From Aequorivita sublithincola DSM 14238 (GTDB lineage: Bacteria > Bacteroidota > Bacteroidia > Flavobacteriales > Flavobacteriaceae): 64,000 nucleotides of DNA. Positions 32,808-41,423 of this stretch are shown one piece after another. The stretch spans positions 1,639,001 through 1,703,000 of the forward strand of contig NC_018013.1 of NCBI RefSeq assembly GCF_000265385.1. Direction: 5' to 3'. The position numbers and the translations under genes were made by a program. The notes under the pieces are model-generated. The model was given only the letters and a program-made list of their open reading frames with translations. It did no database searches and had not been told where the DNA came from. Each line of letters begins with the position of its first letter. Positions within the stretch are counted from its first letter, which is position 1.

Positions 32808-34148
32808 ATGAAAGCAGTTTTAATTAAGAATGCGAATATTGTAAATGAAGGAGTAATTTTTAAAGGCGACGTGCTTGTTCAAGACGGTCGCATTGCCGAA
32901 ATTTCTGAATCTATCAGCATGAAATCTGCCGAAACAAAAGTTATAGATGCTGACGGAAGCTATCTATTGCCTGGAATGATTGATGACCAAGTACATTTCC
33001 GCGAGCCAGGATTGACGCACAAAGCAACCATTGAAACTGAATCGAAAGCTGCGGTAGCTGGCGGAATTACTTCTTTCATTGAAATGCCAAACACAGTTCC
33101 CCAGGCTACGACTATTGAGTTGCTTGAAGAAAAATTTGAAATTGCCGCAAAAACTTCGTGGGCAAATTATTCTTTCATGTTTGGTGGAACAAATGATAAT
33201 CTGGATGAAATTTTAAAAGTGGATCCTCTAAAAGTCGCGGGTTTAAAATTGTTTTTAGGTTCTTCAACTGGAAATATGTTGGTAGATGATCCAAAAATAT
33301 TGGAAGAAATTTTCAGCAAAACTAAGTTGCTTATTTCGGCGCATTGCGAAGATGAAGGCACTATCAAAAAGAATCTAGAAAAATACAAAGCAGAATACGG
33401 CGAAGATATTCCTATTGAACTTCACCCAAAAATTCGCAGTGAGGAAGCTTGTTATATTTCTTCTTCAAGAGCAATTAAACTTGCTGAAAAAACGGGAGCC
33501 AGACTTCACGTTTTTCACCTTTCCACAGAAAAAGAAACGCATCTTTTCAGCAATAAAAAACCGTTAGCCGAGAAGAAAATCACTGCCGAAGTTTGTATTC
33601 ACCATTTATGGTTTACGGATGAAGACTATAAGACCAAAGGCACCAAAATAAAATGGAATCCAGCCGTTAAAACTGAGAAAGACAGAGACGGATTGTTAAA
33701 AGCATTGCTCGATGACAGAATTGACGTGATTGCTTCAGACCACGCACCACATACCTTGGAAGAAAAAAACAATAAATATCTAAACGCTCCTTCAGGCGGA
33801 CCGTTGGTGCAGCACGCTTTGGTGGCGCTTTTAGAAATGTATCACAAAGGAAAAATTTCCATCGAAAAAATTGTTGAAAAGACTGCGCACAATCCTGCAA
33901 TTTTATTTCAAATAAAAGATCGTGGTTACATTCGTGAAGGCTACAAAGCGGACTTGGTTTTAGTAGATATCAATTCGCCTTGGAGCGTTAAAAAAGAAAA
34001 TTTACTCTATAAATGTGGCTGGTCACCTTTTGAAGGAACAATTTTCAAATCACGAGTTACACATACTTTGGTAAACGGCGTGATAGTTTATGAGAACTCA
34101 AAATTTCCCAACAAGGGCAAGGCAGAAAGACTTACCTTTAATAGATAA
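32808..34148 (+). CDS. pyrC: Dihydroorotase
   Basis: The 446-residue protein is a type I dihydroorotase of the amidohydrolase superfamily, catalysing carbamoyl aspartate to dihydroorotate in pyrimidine synthesis. Motifs are GMIDDQVHFREPGLTHKATI, GGITSFIEMPNTVPQ, the GLKLFLGSSTGNML Lys region, LLISAHCEDEG, LHVFHLST and the IDVIASDHAPH metal site. In the first metal motif the usual His-x-His is Gln61-Val-His63, which many Bacteroidota homologues seem to share. It is likely cotranscribed with the DUF4296 gene. Confidence 0.9.
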   Translation: MKAVLIKNANIVNEGVIFKGDVLVQDGRIAEISESISMKSAETKVIDADGSYLLPGMIDDQVHFREPGLTHKATIETESKAAVAGGITSFIEMPNTVPQATTIELLEEKFEIAAKTSWANYSFMFGGTNDNLDEILKVDPLKVAGLKLFLGSSTGNMLVDDPKILEEIFSKTKLLISAHCEDEGTIKKNLEKYKAEYGEDIPIELHPKIRSEEACYISSSRAIKLAEKTGARLHVFHLSTEKETHLFSNKKPLAEKKITAEVCIHHLWFTDEDYKTKGTKIKWNPAVKTEKDRDGLLKALLDDRIDVIASDHAPHTLEEKNNKYLNAPSGGPLVQHALVALLEMYHKGKISIEKIVEKTAHNPAILFQIKDRGYIREGYKADLVLVDINSPWSVKKENLLYKCGWSPFEGTIFKSRVTHTLVNGVIVYENSKFPNKGKAERLTFNR

Positions 34149-34236
34149 TGAAACATTCGTGATTAATTTTAAACACACGACTAGATCACTAATTGGATGT
34201 TCCAAATGTCCTTTAAAAAACGAATAGTATAGACAA

Positions 34237-34668
34237 ATGAAACAATCGATTATTTTTATATTATTCGCTTTAGTTCTTTTTGGTTGTCAGGATGTAAATT
34301 ATCCTGAAAAGCCCAAAAATCTTATTGCTAAGGATAAAATGGTCGATATTCTGACGGAAACGTATTTGGATAATGCCGCCCGTAGTGTGGATAATAATTC
34401 TATTATTACAAAAGGAATAAAAATGGATTCCATGGTCTATAAAAATTTTGGAATAGATAGTTTGCAATTCGTACAAAGCAATTCGTTTTATGCGGCTGAT
34501 GTAAATACATATATGGAAATTGTTCAGGAAGTTGAAGCTAGACTTACAAAAATGGGGAAAGACATGGACAGTATTTGGGAAATGAAACGCGACCGAAAAG
34601 ATAGTGTTAATGACCTATTGAAACGACCCATAAAAACTCCAGATCCGGTAAAAGACAGTTTAATTTGA
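34237..34668 (+). CDS. DUF4296 lipoprotein
   Basis: The 143-residue lipoprotein (MKQSIIFILFALVLFGCQDV, lipobox before Cys17) contains LIAKDKMVDILTETYLDNA and FGIDSLQFVQSNSFYAADV. The DUF4296 pattern of Bacteroidota lies in that region. The rest is helical with a Pro- and Asp-rich end. It is 88 bp downstream of pyrC on the same strand. Its 3' end overlaps the convergent epimerase-like gene by 9 bp. Role unknown. Confidence 0.8.
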   Translation: MKQSIIFILFALVLFGCQDVNYPEKPKNLIAKDKMVDILTETYLDNAARSVDNNSIITKGIKMDSMVYKNFGIDSLQFVQSNSFYAADVNTYMEIVQEVEARLTKMGKDMDSIWEMKRDRKDSVNDLLKRPIKTPDPVKDSLI

Positions 34669-35670
34669 TCCTTTTCCGCTTTCCTTTACAACTCTTTCCA
34701 ATGTTTTTTCTGTTGAAATAAACTGAAATCCAAGCTCGTTTTTTATTTTGGAAGCATCGTATAACGATGTGGTAAACATAGATCTAACCGTAGCTTTTAT
34801 AATTTTTCTTTTGGTGCCGAAAAGTTTGTTAGACAACCAATCTATTCCGCTTAGAAAAATCATAACGCTTTTTGAAAGTTTCTTTTTTGGCGGTTTTTTT
34901 CTGAATAATTTAGCCAGTTCAGAAAGCAACTCTTTGTAAGTCACATTTTCTCCCACCAATATGAATTGCTGGTTTTTTGTTTCGGATTCCATCAATAAAA
35001 TCATTGCTTTTACCACATCTTGAACATCAACAATACCCATTGCTCCCGAAGGATAAAAAGGAATGCCGCTTGCGCCCAAAGAAATAATTACATTGCTCCC
35101 ACCACCATCTGGAGAAGTTCCCAGAATAACGCCAGGATTCACGATCACAGCATCTAAACCTTCCTGTGTGCCACGCCAAACCTCCATTTCTGCTCCATAC
35201 TTTGTGATGGCATACACACTATTTTTCTCGTCTGGATTCCAATCGGTTTTTTCAGAAATTAATTTACTTTTTAAGCTGCTTCCTAATGTTGCTACAGAAC
35301 TTACATAACATAATTTTTCAATAGAATTAGCAAGACAGAGATTCACAATATTTGCAGTGCCTTCCTCATTCACTTTTTTGAGAACTCTATATTTTGAAGG
35401 ATGGAAGGTTATAAAAGCAGCGCAATGATAAACTTTTGTGATGTTTTCAAAAGCGAGCGTAAGTGCTGGAATATCTGTGATGTTGGCTTCAACCCACTCA
35501 ATTTTGTTGAAAAGCGAATCCACTTCAGAAGTATAAAGCGCAAATACTTTTTTAACGGAATTTAGTTCACTATTTTTCCTTTGAATTGCCCGAACCCGCT
35601 CGTTTTTCTTCAAAAGAAAATACAAAAGGTGAGAACCCACCAAACCTGTGCCGCCAGTTACTAAAATCAT
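34660..35670 (-). CDS. NAD-dependent epimerase/dehydratase family protein
   Basis: The 336-residue short-chain dehydrogenase-type protein has the NAD-binding VTGGTGLVGSHLLYFLL (residues 4-20), the catalytic Tyr-Lys in VYAITKYGAEMEVW, and substrate region GIPFYPSGAMGIVDVQDVV. Members include UDP-sugar epimerases and dihydroflavonol-reductase-like enzymes; the extended family is too broad to name a substrate. The tail of the gene overlaps the convergent DUF4296 gene. Confidence 0.85.
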   Translation of the reverse strand: MILVTGGTGLVGSHLLYFLLKKNERVRAIQRKNSELNSVKKVFALYTSEVDSLFNKIEWVEANITDIPALTLAFENITKVYHCAAFITFHPSKYRVLKKVNEEGTANIVNLCLANSIEKLCYVSSVATLGSSLKSKLISEKTDWNPDEKNSVYAITKYGAEMEVWRGTQEGLDAVIVNPGVILGTSPDGGGSNVIISLGASGIPFYPSGAMGIVDVQDVVKAMILLMESETKNQQFILVGENVTYKELLSELAKLFRKKPPKKKLSKSVMIFLSGIDWLSNKLFGTKRKIIKATVRSMFTTSLYDASKIKNELGFQFISTEKTLERVVKESGKGSN

Positions 35671-35785
35671 AGTGCGAAAATACTGCTTTTGTAATTGATC
35701 CCTATAGCTATCGAGACGAAACTCAAACCGAAAAATGAACCCAGCTTCAAACTTGAATTCTGTCCCGAATTCTCGGGATTGAACC

Positions 35786-35815
35786 TTGAATCTTTAATTG
35801 AGAACCCTATCTTTG
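35786..35815 (+). promoter_or_regulatory. Promoter of tyrS
   Basis: TTG (35786-35788), 19 bp, then TATCTTTG (35808-35815) fit the Bacteroidota housekeeping promoter closely. The predicted transcript starts about 10 bp before the ATG at 35831, which excludes the frame's TTG start at 35798. Confidence 0.65.
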
Positions 35816-35830
35816 CACAAAATTTATAAA

Positions 35831-37129
35831 ATGGAACTGAAAAATTTCGTTGAAGAACTACAATGGCGCGGCATGATACATGACGTTATGCCCGAAACCG
35901 AGGAACATCTTATGGAAGCCATGCGTTCTGCTTATGTGGGTTTTGACCCAACCGCAGACTCATTGCATATTGGTAATTTGGTGCCTATCATGATTCTATC
36001 TTTCTTTCAGCGGTGTGGTCATAAACCCTATGCTTTGGTAGGTGGCGCCACGGGAATGATTGGCGATCCTTCAGGAAAAAGTGCAGAACGAAATTTGCTT
36101 GATGAAGAAGCTCTGCGTCATAACCAAGAATGTGTAAAAAACCAACTTTCACAGTTTTTGGATTTTTCTTCGGGAGCTGAGAATCAAGCGGTTTTGGTCA
36201 ATAATTATGATTGGATGAAGGAGTTTTCGTTTTTGGATTTTATTAGAAACGTAGGCAAGCACATCACCGTAAACTATATGATGGCGAAGGATTCCGTGAA
36301 GACCCGTTTGAGTGGCGAAAGCGCGGACGGACTTTCGTTTACGGAGTTTACCTATCAGCTAATTCAAGGCTACGACTTTCTTCATTTATATAGAAATATG
36401 AACTGTACCCTGCAAATGGGTGGCAGCGATCAATGGGGAAATATTACTACGGGAACCGAACTGATAAGAAGAGTTGATGCTGGAAAAGGATATGCGTTAA
36501 CTTGTCCGCTAATCACAAAAAGCGATGGTAGCAAGTTTGGAAAAAGCGAAGGAGGAAATGTATGGCTTGATGCGAACAGAACTTCACCCTACAAATTTTA
36601 CCAATATTGGTTGAATACGAGCGATGATGATGCAGAAAAATACATCAAGATTTTCACCTTTCTCGATAAAGAAACTATTGAAAATACAGTTGCTGAACAT
36701 AAAGAAGCACCGCATTTAAGATTGCTTCAAAAACGATTAGCGCAGGAAGTTACGACAACCGTTCACAGTGCTGAAGAGTTTGAAAACGCTGTAAAAGCTT
36801 CAGAAATATTATTCGGAAATTCCACTTCCGGAGATTTAAAAATGCTGAATGAAAAAACATTTCTCGATGTTTTTGACGGTGTGCCACAAACGGAAATTTC
36901 AAAAGAAGAAATAAAAGACGGCGTTGATATTATAGCCGCATTAGCTGAAAAAACAGGCTTCTTAAAGTCGAATGGCGAAGCACGCCGCGCTTTGAAGGAA
37001 AATTCAATTTCGGTAAACAAGGAAAAAGTTGCTGATGATTTTAGTATTTCTGAAAGTGATTTGATAAATGGGCAATTCGTTCTTTTGCAACGTGGTAAGA
37101 AGAATTATTTTATTATTAAGATGGTTTAG
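35831..37129 (+). CDS. tyrS: Tyrosine--tRNA ligase
   Basis: The 432-residue class I synthetase charges tRNA-Tyr. The HIGH-like motif is [14 protein letters not shown], the KMSKS-like motif is SKFGKSEGG, and the substrate loop [18 protein letters not shown] with [14 protein letters not shown] is intact. A C-terminal S4 domain is seen in [19 protein letters not shown]. Start was set at ATG 35831 by the promoter position and by homology of the [11 protein letters not shown] start region. Confidence 0.94.
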   Translation: MELKNFVEELQWRGMIHDVMPETEEHLMEAMRSAYVGFDPTADSLHIGNLVPIMILSFFQRCGHKPYALVGGATGMIGDPSGKSAERNLLDEEALRHNQECVKNQLSQFLDFSSGAENQAVLVNNYDWMKEFSFLDFIRNVGKHITVNYMMAKDSVKTRLSGESADGLSFTEFTYQLIQGYDFLHLYRNMNCTLQMGGSDQWGNITTGTELIRRVDAGKGYALTCPLITKSDGSKFGKSEGGNVWLDANRTSPYKFYQYWLNTSDDDAEKYIKIFTFLDKETIENTVAEHKEAPHLRLLQKRLAQEVTTTVHSAEEFENAVKASEILFGNSTSGDLKMLNEKTFLDVFDGVPQTEISKEEIKDGVDIIAALAEKTGFLKSNGEARRALKENSISVNKEKVADDFSISESDLINGQFVLLQRGKKNYFIIKMV

Positions 37130-37152
37130 TAGTTGATAGCTTAATCTTATAA

Positions 37153-37300
37153 AAAATCCCCGGCAAAATTTGCACGGGGATTTTCGGATTAACTAACCAA
37201 CCAAATTATGAAAAGTCATCACTTTCTCACAATACTTTGGTCGGAACATTCATCAAGAACTTACGCTAAGTTTCTCGAGACTATGTTAAATGTTTCATCA
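37153..37300 (-). ncRNA. Candidate non-coding RNA or 3' UTR element, copy 2, with terminator
   Basis: On the minus strand this segment ends in a perfect 10-bp stem, aaaatccccg (37153-37162) with cggggatttt (37175-37184), followed by T6. Before it is tggttggtta (complement of 37194-37203), and farther upstream atttaacat (37283-37291) and atgaaac (37292-37298). The order of blocks equals that of copy 1 at 30163-30345. It lies directly after the stop of the minus-strand acyltransferase gene, so it can be that gene's 3' UTR. On the plus strand the hairpin could also end tyrS transcripts. Confidence 0.4.
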
Positions 37301-38272
37301 TAAAACCATCAAATTGCAACCGCGGACGTCGCTGGAATCAAATCTACCTAAAACTTCAAAAGTGCCGTCATTAAAGGTTTTTCCTAGGTCTTGAGTTGCA
37401 ATGAAGGAACAGGAATATAAGTTCGCTAAGTCAATCACGTTTATGCCGCCAGTTTTTTCGAAAGTATAAGAAAGCGCATCTTCTGGGTCACGCGTTAAAA
37501 TTTTCATCCACGGTGGACAGGAAAAAATTCCGTCACCAATGGAATAAGCTTGTGAGAGCAGTTCTGTCATTCCATATTCGCTATGAATTTTCTGAACTCC
37601 AAAACCATTTTTCAAAATTTCGTGAAGTTCCTCTTTTATCATTTCCTTTCTGCGGCCTTTCATTCCACCAGTTTCCATCACTATTGTATTTTTTAGTTGA
37701 AAACTTTTCATTTCAATTAAATCAAGCAAAGCATAAGAAACACCAATTAGTATGGTTTTTTGACCGCTTTTTTCTAAAGATTCTAGCTTTTCAATCAGAG
37801 CGTCCATTTCATTTAAATAGAAGCCACTGTTGGGATTATTGCTTTTTTCAATCAGCTTTTCAACCATATAAATTAAGGAAGAGCCTTCGCGCTCCAAATA
37901 GGATGGAAGTAGTGCTAAAAAAGTAAAGCTTGATGGATTGCCATATTGACGTTCAAAGGCTTTTAGGAAGCTCTTTTCATATAACTCCAAACTTGCTACA
38001 AAATGTTTACTGGTAATACTTCCAGTTGTGCCGCTGCTTGTAAAGATGGTTTCTTTAGCGCGATTTTCAGCGATTATTTCATGGCTTTTGAAAAACTGAA
38101 TTGGTAAGAACGGAATGCTTTCAATGGATTTTACTTCGGAAGGTTTCGTATTTAAAAGTTCGCAGAAAGTTCGATAAATAGGAACGTTTTCATATTGAAA
38201 GTGGAATACCTTCAATGCAAGCCGTTCAAAATCTTCGGAAGTATTAATATCAAAAATTTCCTTTTCCAGCAT
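37298..38272 (-). CDS. LuxE/PaaK-family acyl-transfer protein
   Basis: The 324-residue protein resembles LuxE acyl-protein synthetases in the adenylate-forming superfamily. The P-loop-like ETIFTSSGTTGSITSKHF (about residues 78-95), FFKSHEI and HSEYGMTELLSQAYSIGDGI are visible, along with CPPWMKILTRDPEDALSY. It probably activates an acyl group. The frame extends to a TTG at 38284, and I begin at the ATG of MLEKEIFDIN (38270-38272). No lux operon is near, so a role in lipid or cell-surface synthesis is more plausible than luminescence. Confidence 0.82.
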   Translation of the reverse strand: MLEKEIFDINTSEDFERLALKVFHFQYENVPIYRTFCELLNTKPSEVKSIESIPFLPIQFFKSHEIIAENRAKETIFTSSGTTGSITSKHFVASLELYEKSFLKAFERQYGNPSSFTFLALLPSYLEREGSSLIYMVEKLIEKSNNPNSGFYLNEMDALIEKLESLEKSGQKTILIGVSYALLDLIEMKSFQLKNTIVMETGGMKGRRKEMIKEELHEILKNGFGVQKIHSEYGMTELLSQAYSIGDGIFSCPPWMKILTRDPEDALSYTFEKTGGINVIDLANLYSCSFIATQDLGKTFNDGTFEVLGRFDSSDVRGCNLMVL

Positions 38273-38315
38273 ATTTTTCAACAACGAAATTTCACTTCAA
38301 AAATAGGTAAATAAA

Positions 38316-38341
38316 AAAGCTCCTGCAGAAACAGGAGCTTT
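38316..38341 (-). terminator. Intrinsic terminator after the T9SS-secreted protein gene
   Basis: aaagctcctg (38316-38325) pairs perfectly with caggagcttt (38332-38341); on the minus strand a T-run follows. It lies 21 bp beyond the stop of the secreted protein gene. Confidence 0.85.
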
Positions 38342-38362
38342 AAAAATAAATTTTATAACGGA

Positions 38363-39337
38363 TTACTTAACAACTAATTTTTTGGTAGTTGAAGTTTTTC
38401 CTTGTTCTATTTTCAAGATGTAAACACCACTGTTTAAAGCTGAAATGTCTAATCTATCAGAATTTAAAGTAGTTTTTATAACTTGCTTTCCAAGAACATC
38501 AAAAATCGAAATGTTTTTAGCACCGCTCACCTTTGAAGTGATGTTCACATAACCTTTAGTCGCTGGGTTTGGATAAACAGCAAACTGATCTTTAGAAAAA
38601 TCGCTTACACCAATAGTAGCATCAAAGACAATATTATCAAACCAAAAAGATTCTGCACTTGCATTAGTTCTTCCTTCAATTACAAGTTGCACTAGACTAC
38701 CTGGAAGTGATGCTGATGCATTTTGCCATTGTAGTTGGTATTCTCCACTTCCAGAATCAAATGGAACAAGATCATCAAGATCCATTCCAGTTGAGTTGAA
38801 AAGATCAATTTCAGTACTGTTGGTAATATCTCTTACATAAATACGCAATCTGTCTGAACCTGAACTGTTAACTGTCCCGTCGCCTTCGTAATTTCCGTTG
38901 GCAGGAGTGTCATTAATAGATAAAAGAAAATCCAAAGATATTGCACCAGAATTGGAGAGTGTTAAATCAACTTGGTCAAATTCTACAATCATATTTCCAT
39001 CTATATCATTCATTTGATACCCTTTAGCACCATCTGTAAATAGAACTGTTGGAGAAGGTGTAAAGCTTGTAACGCCAACAAAATCACCATCAGTCAATCC
39101 AACATCTGGAGTGTCATAAGGAGTGTAAGTAGCATTAAAGCCTAATTCACCGCCAGTAGAAATAAAATCAACAAGAGGTTGGCCAGAATTATTAATTAAA
39201 TCGTGCGCAACATTTGCATCGCCAGTATCGGTATATTTTCCTGAAAGCGCCTCTGGCTCTTCAAAACTGGTTCCTGCAATTTGTGCAAAAGAAACGGCAC
39301 CTACTAAAAGAGCCGTAAATAAAGTAATTTTTTTCAT
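38363..39337 (-). CDS. Secreted protein with T9SS type A sorting domain
   Basis: The 324-residue protein begins with a signal peptide (MKKITLFTALLVGAVSFAQ) and contains a jelly-roll-like region with FDQVDLTLSNSGAISLDFL and EYQLQWQNASASLPGSLVQL. The last 70 residues are a T9SS type A sorting domain, YPNPATKGYVNITSKV through TKKLVVK. The function of the middle is unknown; carbohydrate-binding-like beta domains are usual in such proteins. A promoter-like TATCTTTG is on the minus strand at 39361-39368, just upstream. Confidence 0.85.
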   Translation of the reverse strand: MKKITLFTALLVGAVSFAQIAGTSFEEPEALSGKYTDTGDANVAHDLINNSGQPLVDFISTGGELGFNATYTPYDTPDVGLTDGDFVGVTSFTPSPTVLFTDGAKGYQMNDIDGNMIVEFDQVDLTLSNSGAISLDFLLSINDTPANGNYEGDGTVNSSGSDRLRIYVRDITNSTEIDLFNSTGMDLDDLVPFDSGSGEYQLQWQNASASLPGSLVQLVIEGRTNASAESFWFDNIVFDATIGVSDFSKDQFAVYPNPATKGYVNITSKVSGAKNISIFDVLGKQVIKTTLNSDRLDISALNSGVYILKIEQGKTSTTKKLVVK

Positions 39338-39527
39338 CAGTAATTATTTAAAATTGAGTACAAAGATATATAAATGTTTGGTTTTTAAAAAGAAGGATTT
39401 TAATCTTCCATATATTTTTAACGAAAACATAACGCTTCAACTTTCTGTGATTGTCAATTGGTGTTATTAAATCGTTATGCCAAGGTTAACAATAAGCGTG
39501 CTAAACTTTAGGCAGGGTAAATAATAG

Positions 39528-39535
39528 TATCTTTG
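39528..39535 (+). promoter_or_regulatory. Promoter -7 box of the response regulator operon
   Basis: TATCTTTG lies 3 bp before an ATG at 39538 and 27 bp before the ATG at 39562. The TSS would be near 39541, so translation should start at the second ATG. Confidence 0.5.
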
Positions 39536-39561
39536 AAATGTTAAAAATGATTCATTTTTAT

Positions 39562-40242
39562 ATGAAAAAAAAGGATATTAAAATTTTATTGGTAGATGAT
39601 GAGCCGGATATTTTGGAAATAATTCGCTACAATCTTTCTTCTGAAGGCTACCATATTGAAACTGCGGAAAACGGTATAGAAGCTATAGCCCAAGCCAAAA
39701 AAGTAAAACCGCAACTCATTATTATGGACGTAATGATGCCAAAAATGGATGGTATTGAAGCTTGCGAAAAGATCCGAAGCATTCCAGAACTTTCCGAAAC
39801 TGTCATTACTTTTTTATCAGCACGCGGCGAAGATTTTTCGCAAATGGCAGGTTTTGAAGCAGGAGCGGATGATTATATAACCAAGCCAATCAAGCCGAAA
39901 GTGCTTGTTAGCAAAGTGAAAGCGTTATTGCGAAGGTTTAAAGAAGAAAAGGAAGATGAAAAAATAAAACTCGGAAATCTAACTATAAATCGCGAAGAAT
40001 ATAAAATCATTCTTGGTAGGGAAGAAATGGTTTTGCCACGCAAAGAATTTGAACTTTTATCATTACTTGCATCAAAACCTGGAAAAGTTTTTAAACGCGA
40101 AGATATTTTGGATAGTATTTGGGGTAATGACGTGATTGTTGGCGGAAGAACTATTGATGTCCACATCAGGAAACTTCGCGAAAAGATTGGTGATGATAAA
40201 TTCAAAACCGTTAAAGGTGTTGGATATAAATTTGTGGTTTGA
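39562..40242 (+). CDS. OmpR/PhoB-family response regulator
   Basis: The 226-residue product is a two-component response regulator. The receiver domain shows ILLVDDEPDILEIIRYN with the acidic pair, the phospho-acceptor Asp in LIIMDVMMPKMDG and the conserved Lys in DYITKPIKPKVL. The winged-helix output domain contains LPRKEFELLSLLASKPGKVFKRE, SIWGNDVIVGGRTIDVHIRKLR and GVGYKFVV. I use ATG 39562 because the promoter box overlaps the earlier ATG. The partner kinase follows 143 bp downstream, after a dispersed palindrome. Confidence 0.9.
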   Translation: MKKKDIKILLVDDEPDILEIIRYNLSSEGYHIETAENGIEAIAQAKKVKPQLIIMDVMMPKMDGIEACEKIRSIPELSETVITFLSARGEDFSQMAGFEAGADDYITKPIKPKVLVSKVKALLRRFKEEKEDEKIKLGNLTINREEYKIILGREEMVLPRKEFELLSLLASKPGKVFKREDILDSIWGNDVIVGGRTIDVHIRKLREKIGDDKFKTVKGVGYKFVV

Positions 40243-40275
40243 GAAAAGCAATTTCCGTTTTAAGTAATAAACAGC

Positions 40276-40373
40276 GACTTAAGATTGAAAGACGTAAGAC
40301 ATAGGGCATTTTACAATCAAGCTTTCAGTTATAATTTTTCAGTCCTACATCATAAGTCCTATCGTCTTAAGTC
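40276..40373. repeat. Dispersed palindrome, copy 2 (gactta-gac family)
   Basis: The left arm gacttaagattgaaagacgt and onward (40276-40306) pairs imperfectly with gtcctacatcataagtcctatcgtcttaagtc-like sequence at 40342-40373 (written in parts here to keep it short: gtcctacatc, cgtcttaagtc). It lies between the response regulator and its kinase and shares core words with the palindromes at 20268-20531 and 62996-63101. Confidence 0.65.
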
Positions 40374-40385
40374 ATTTTTAAAAGT

Positions 40386-41423
40386 ATGAAATTCTCTAAA
40401 AAATATAATTTCGCCGCCTTCACATCACTGTGGATTGCATTGTTTTCAACATTGGCAATGGCTATATTTTTGTATTTTTTGGTTGAAACGGTTTCTGCTT
40501 GGTTTCTTTTGCTGTTTTTGGTTTTATTTCTACTTTCGTTTTTTATCCTTCAATATCGGGTAGAAAAATTTATTTACTTCCGAATAAAAAAAATATACAA
40601 AGATGTTCGTATTTTAAACGAAAAAGACTTTCCAAAACCTTCCGTAACCACGGATATGGAAGTATTAACTCGCGAAGTTGAAAATTATGTAAACGTCAAA
40701 AAACTTGAAATTGAAACTCTAAATGTTCGTGAAAACTACCGAAAAGAATTTATGGGAAATATTTCACACGAATTGAAAACCCCTCTGTTTACGGTACAAA
40801 GTTATGTTTTGACTTTGTTGGATGGCGCAATGAAAGATAAAACCGTTCGGAAAGAATATTTACGAAGAGCAAATAAGGGGGTGGAACGACTCATATATAT
40901 AGTGAAGGAATTAGATATGATTTCAAAGCTAGAAGTTGGTGGCTTGGTGCTTAACAAGGAATATTTCAACATTATTGCCTTGGTTCAAAGTATCTTTGAT
41001 TTGCTGGAAATGAAAGCTGCTAAAAAAAATATCTCCCTAGTCTTTGATAAAGAATATACCGAAGAAATAGTTGTAAACGCAGATCGAGAGCGAATTGAGC
41101 AAGTGCTGACAAACCTTATCGTAAACTCTCTGAAATACGGAAAGCAAGACGGAACAACCGAAGTAAGCATTGAAAACATTGTAAAGAGTAAAGTGCTAGT
41201 CCGCGTTACCGATAATGGCGAAGGAATACTAAAAGAAAACATGCCGCGAATTTTTGAACGTTTTTACCGTGTGGACAAAAGCGGTTCCCGAAAAGAAGGT
41301 GGTAGTGGTTTGGGACTTTCTATAGTTAAGCATATCGTGGAAGCGCATAACGAAAAAATATATGTGGAAAGCCAGTTCGGTATTGGTTCTGAGTTTTCAT
41401 TCACCCTCGAAAATGGAAAATAA
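40386..41423 (+). CDS. PhoR-like sensor histidine kinase
   Basis: The 345-residue kinase has two membrane helices (about residues 10-32 and 37-58) with a very short outside loop, a HAMP-like linker, and the HisKA box around His128 in FMGNISHELKTPLFTVQSY. The ATPase has an N box in QVLTNLIVNSLKYGKQ, a G1 box DNGEGI, and G2 GGSGLGLSIVKHIVEAH. A PAS domain is not present. Together with the upstream regulator it forms a two-component system resembling PhoRB, though the signal is unknown. Its 3' end overlaps the convergent glycosyltransferase gene by 27 bp. Confidence 0.9.
   Translation: MKFSKKYNFAAFTSLWIALFSTLAMAIFLYFLVETVSAWFLLLFLVLFLLSFFILQYRVEKFIYFRIKKIYKDVRILNEKDFPKPSVTTDMEVLTREVENYVNVKKLEIETLNVRENYRKEFMGNISHELKTPLFTVQSYVLTLLDGAMKDKTVRKEYLRRANKGVERLIYIVKELDMISKLEVGGLVLNKEYFNIIALVQSIFDLLEMKAAKKNISLVFDKEYTEEIVVNADRERIEQVLTNLIVNSLKYGKQDGTTEVSIENIVKSKVLVRVTDNGEGILKENMPRIFERFYRVDKSGSRKEGGSGLGLSIVKHIVEAHNEKIYVESQFGIGSEFSFTLENGK

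Noticed and set aside
35798..35830. Upstream start of tyrS at a TTG
   Set aside because: The TATCTTTG promoter box lies inside this stretch, and the conserved protein begins at ATG 35831.
37208..37303. 31-residue plus-strand ORF after tyrS
   Set aside because: It lies within the repeated candidate RNA element, is not present at the other copy, and has no protein-like features.
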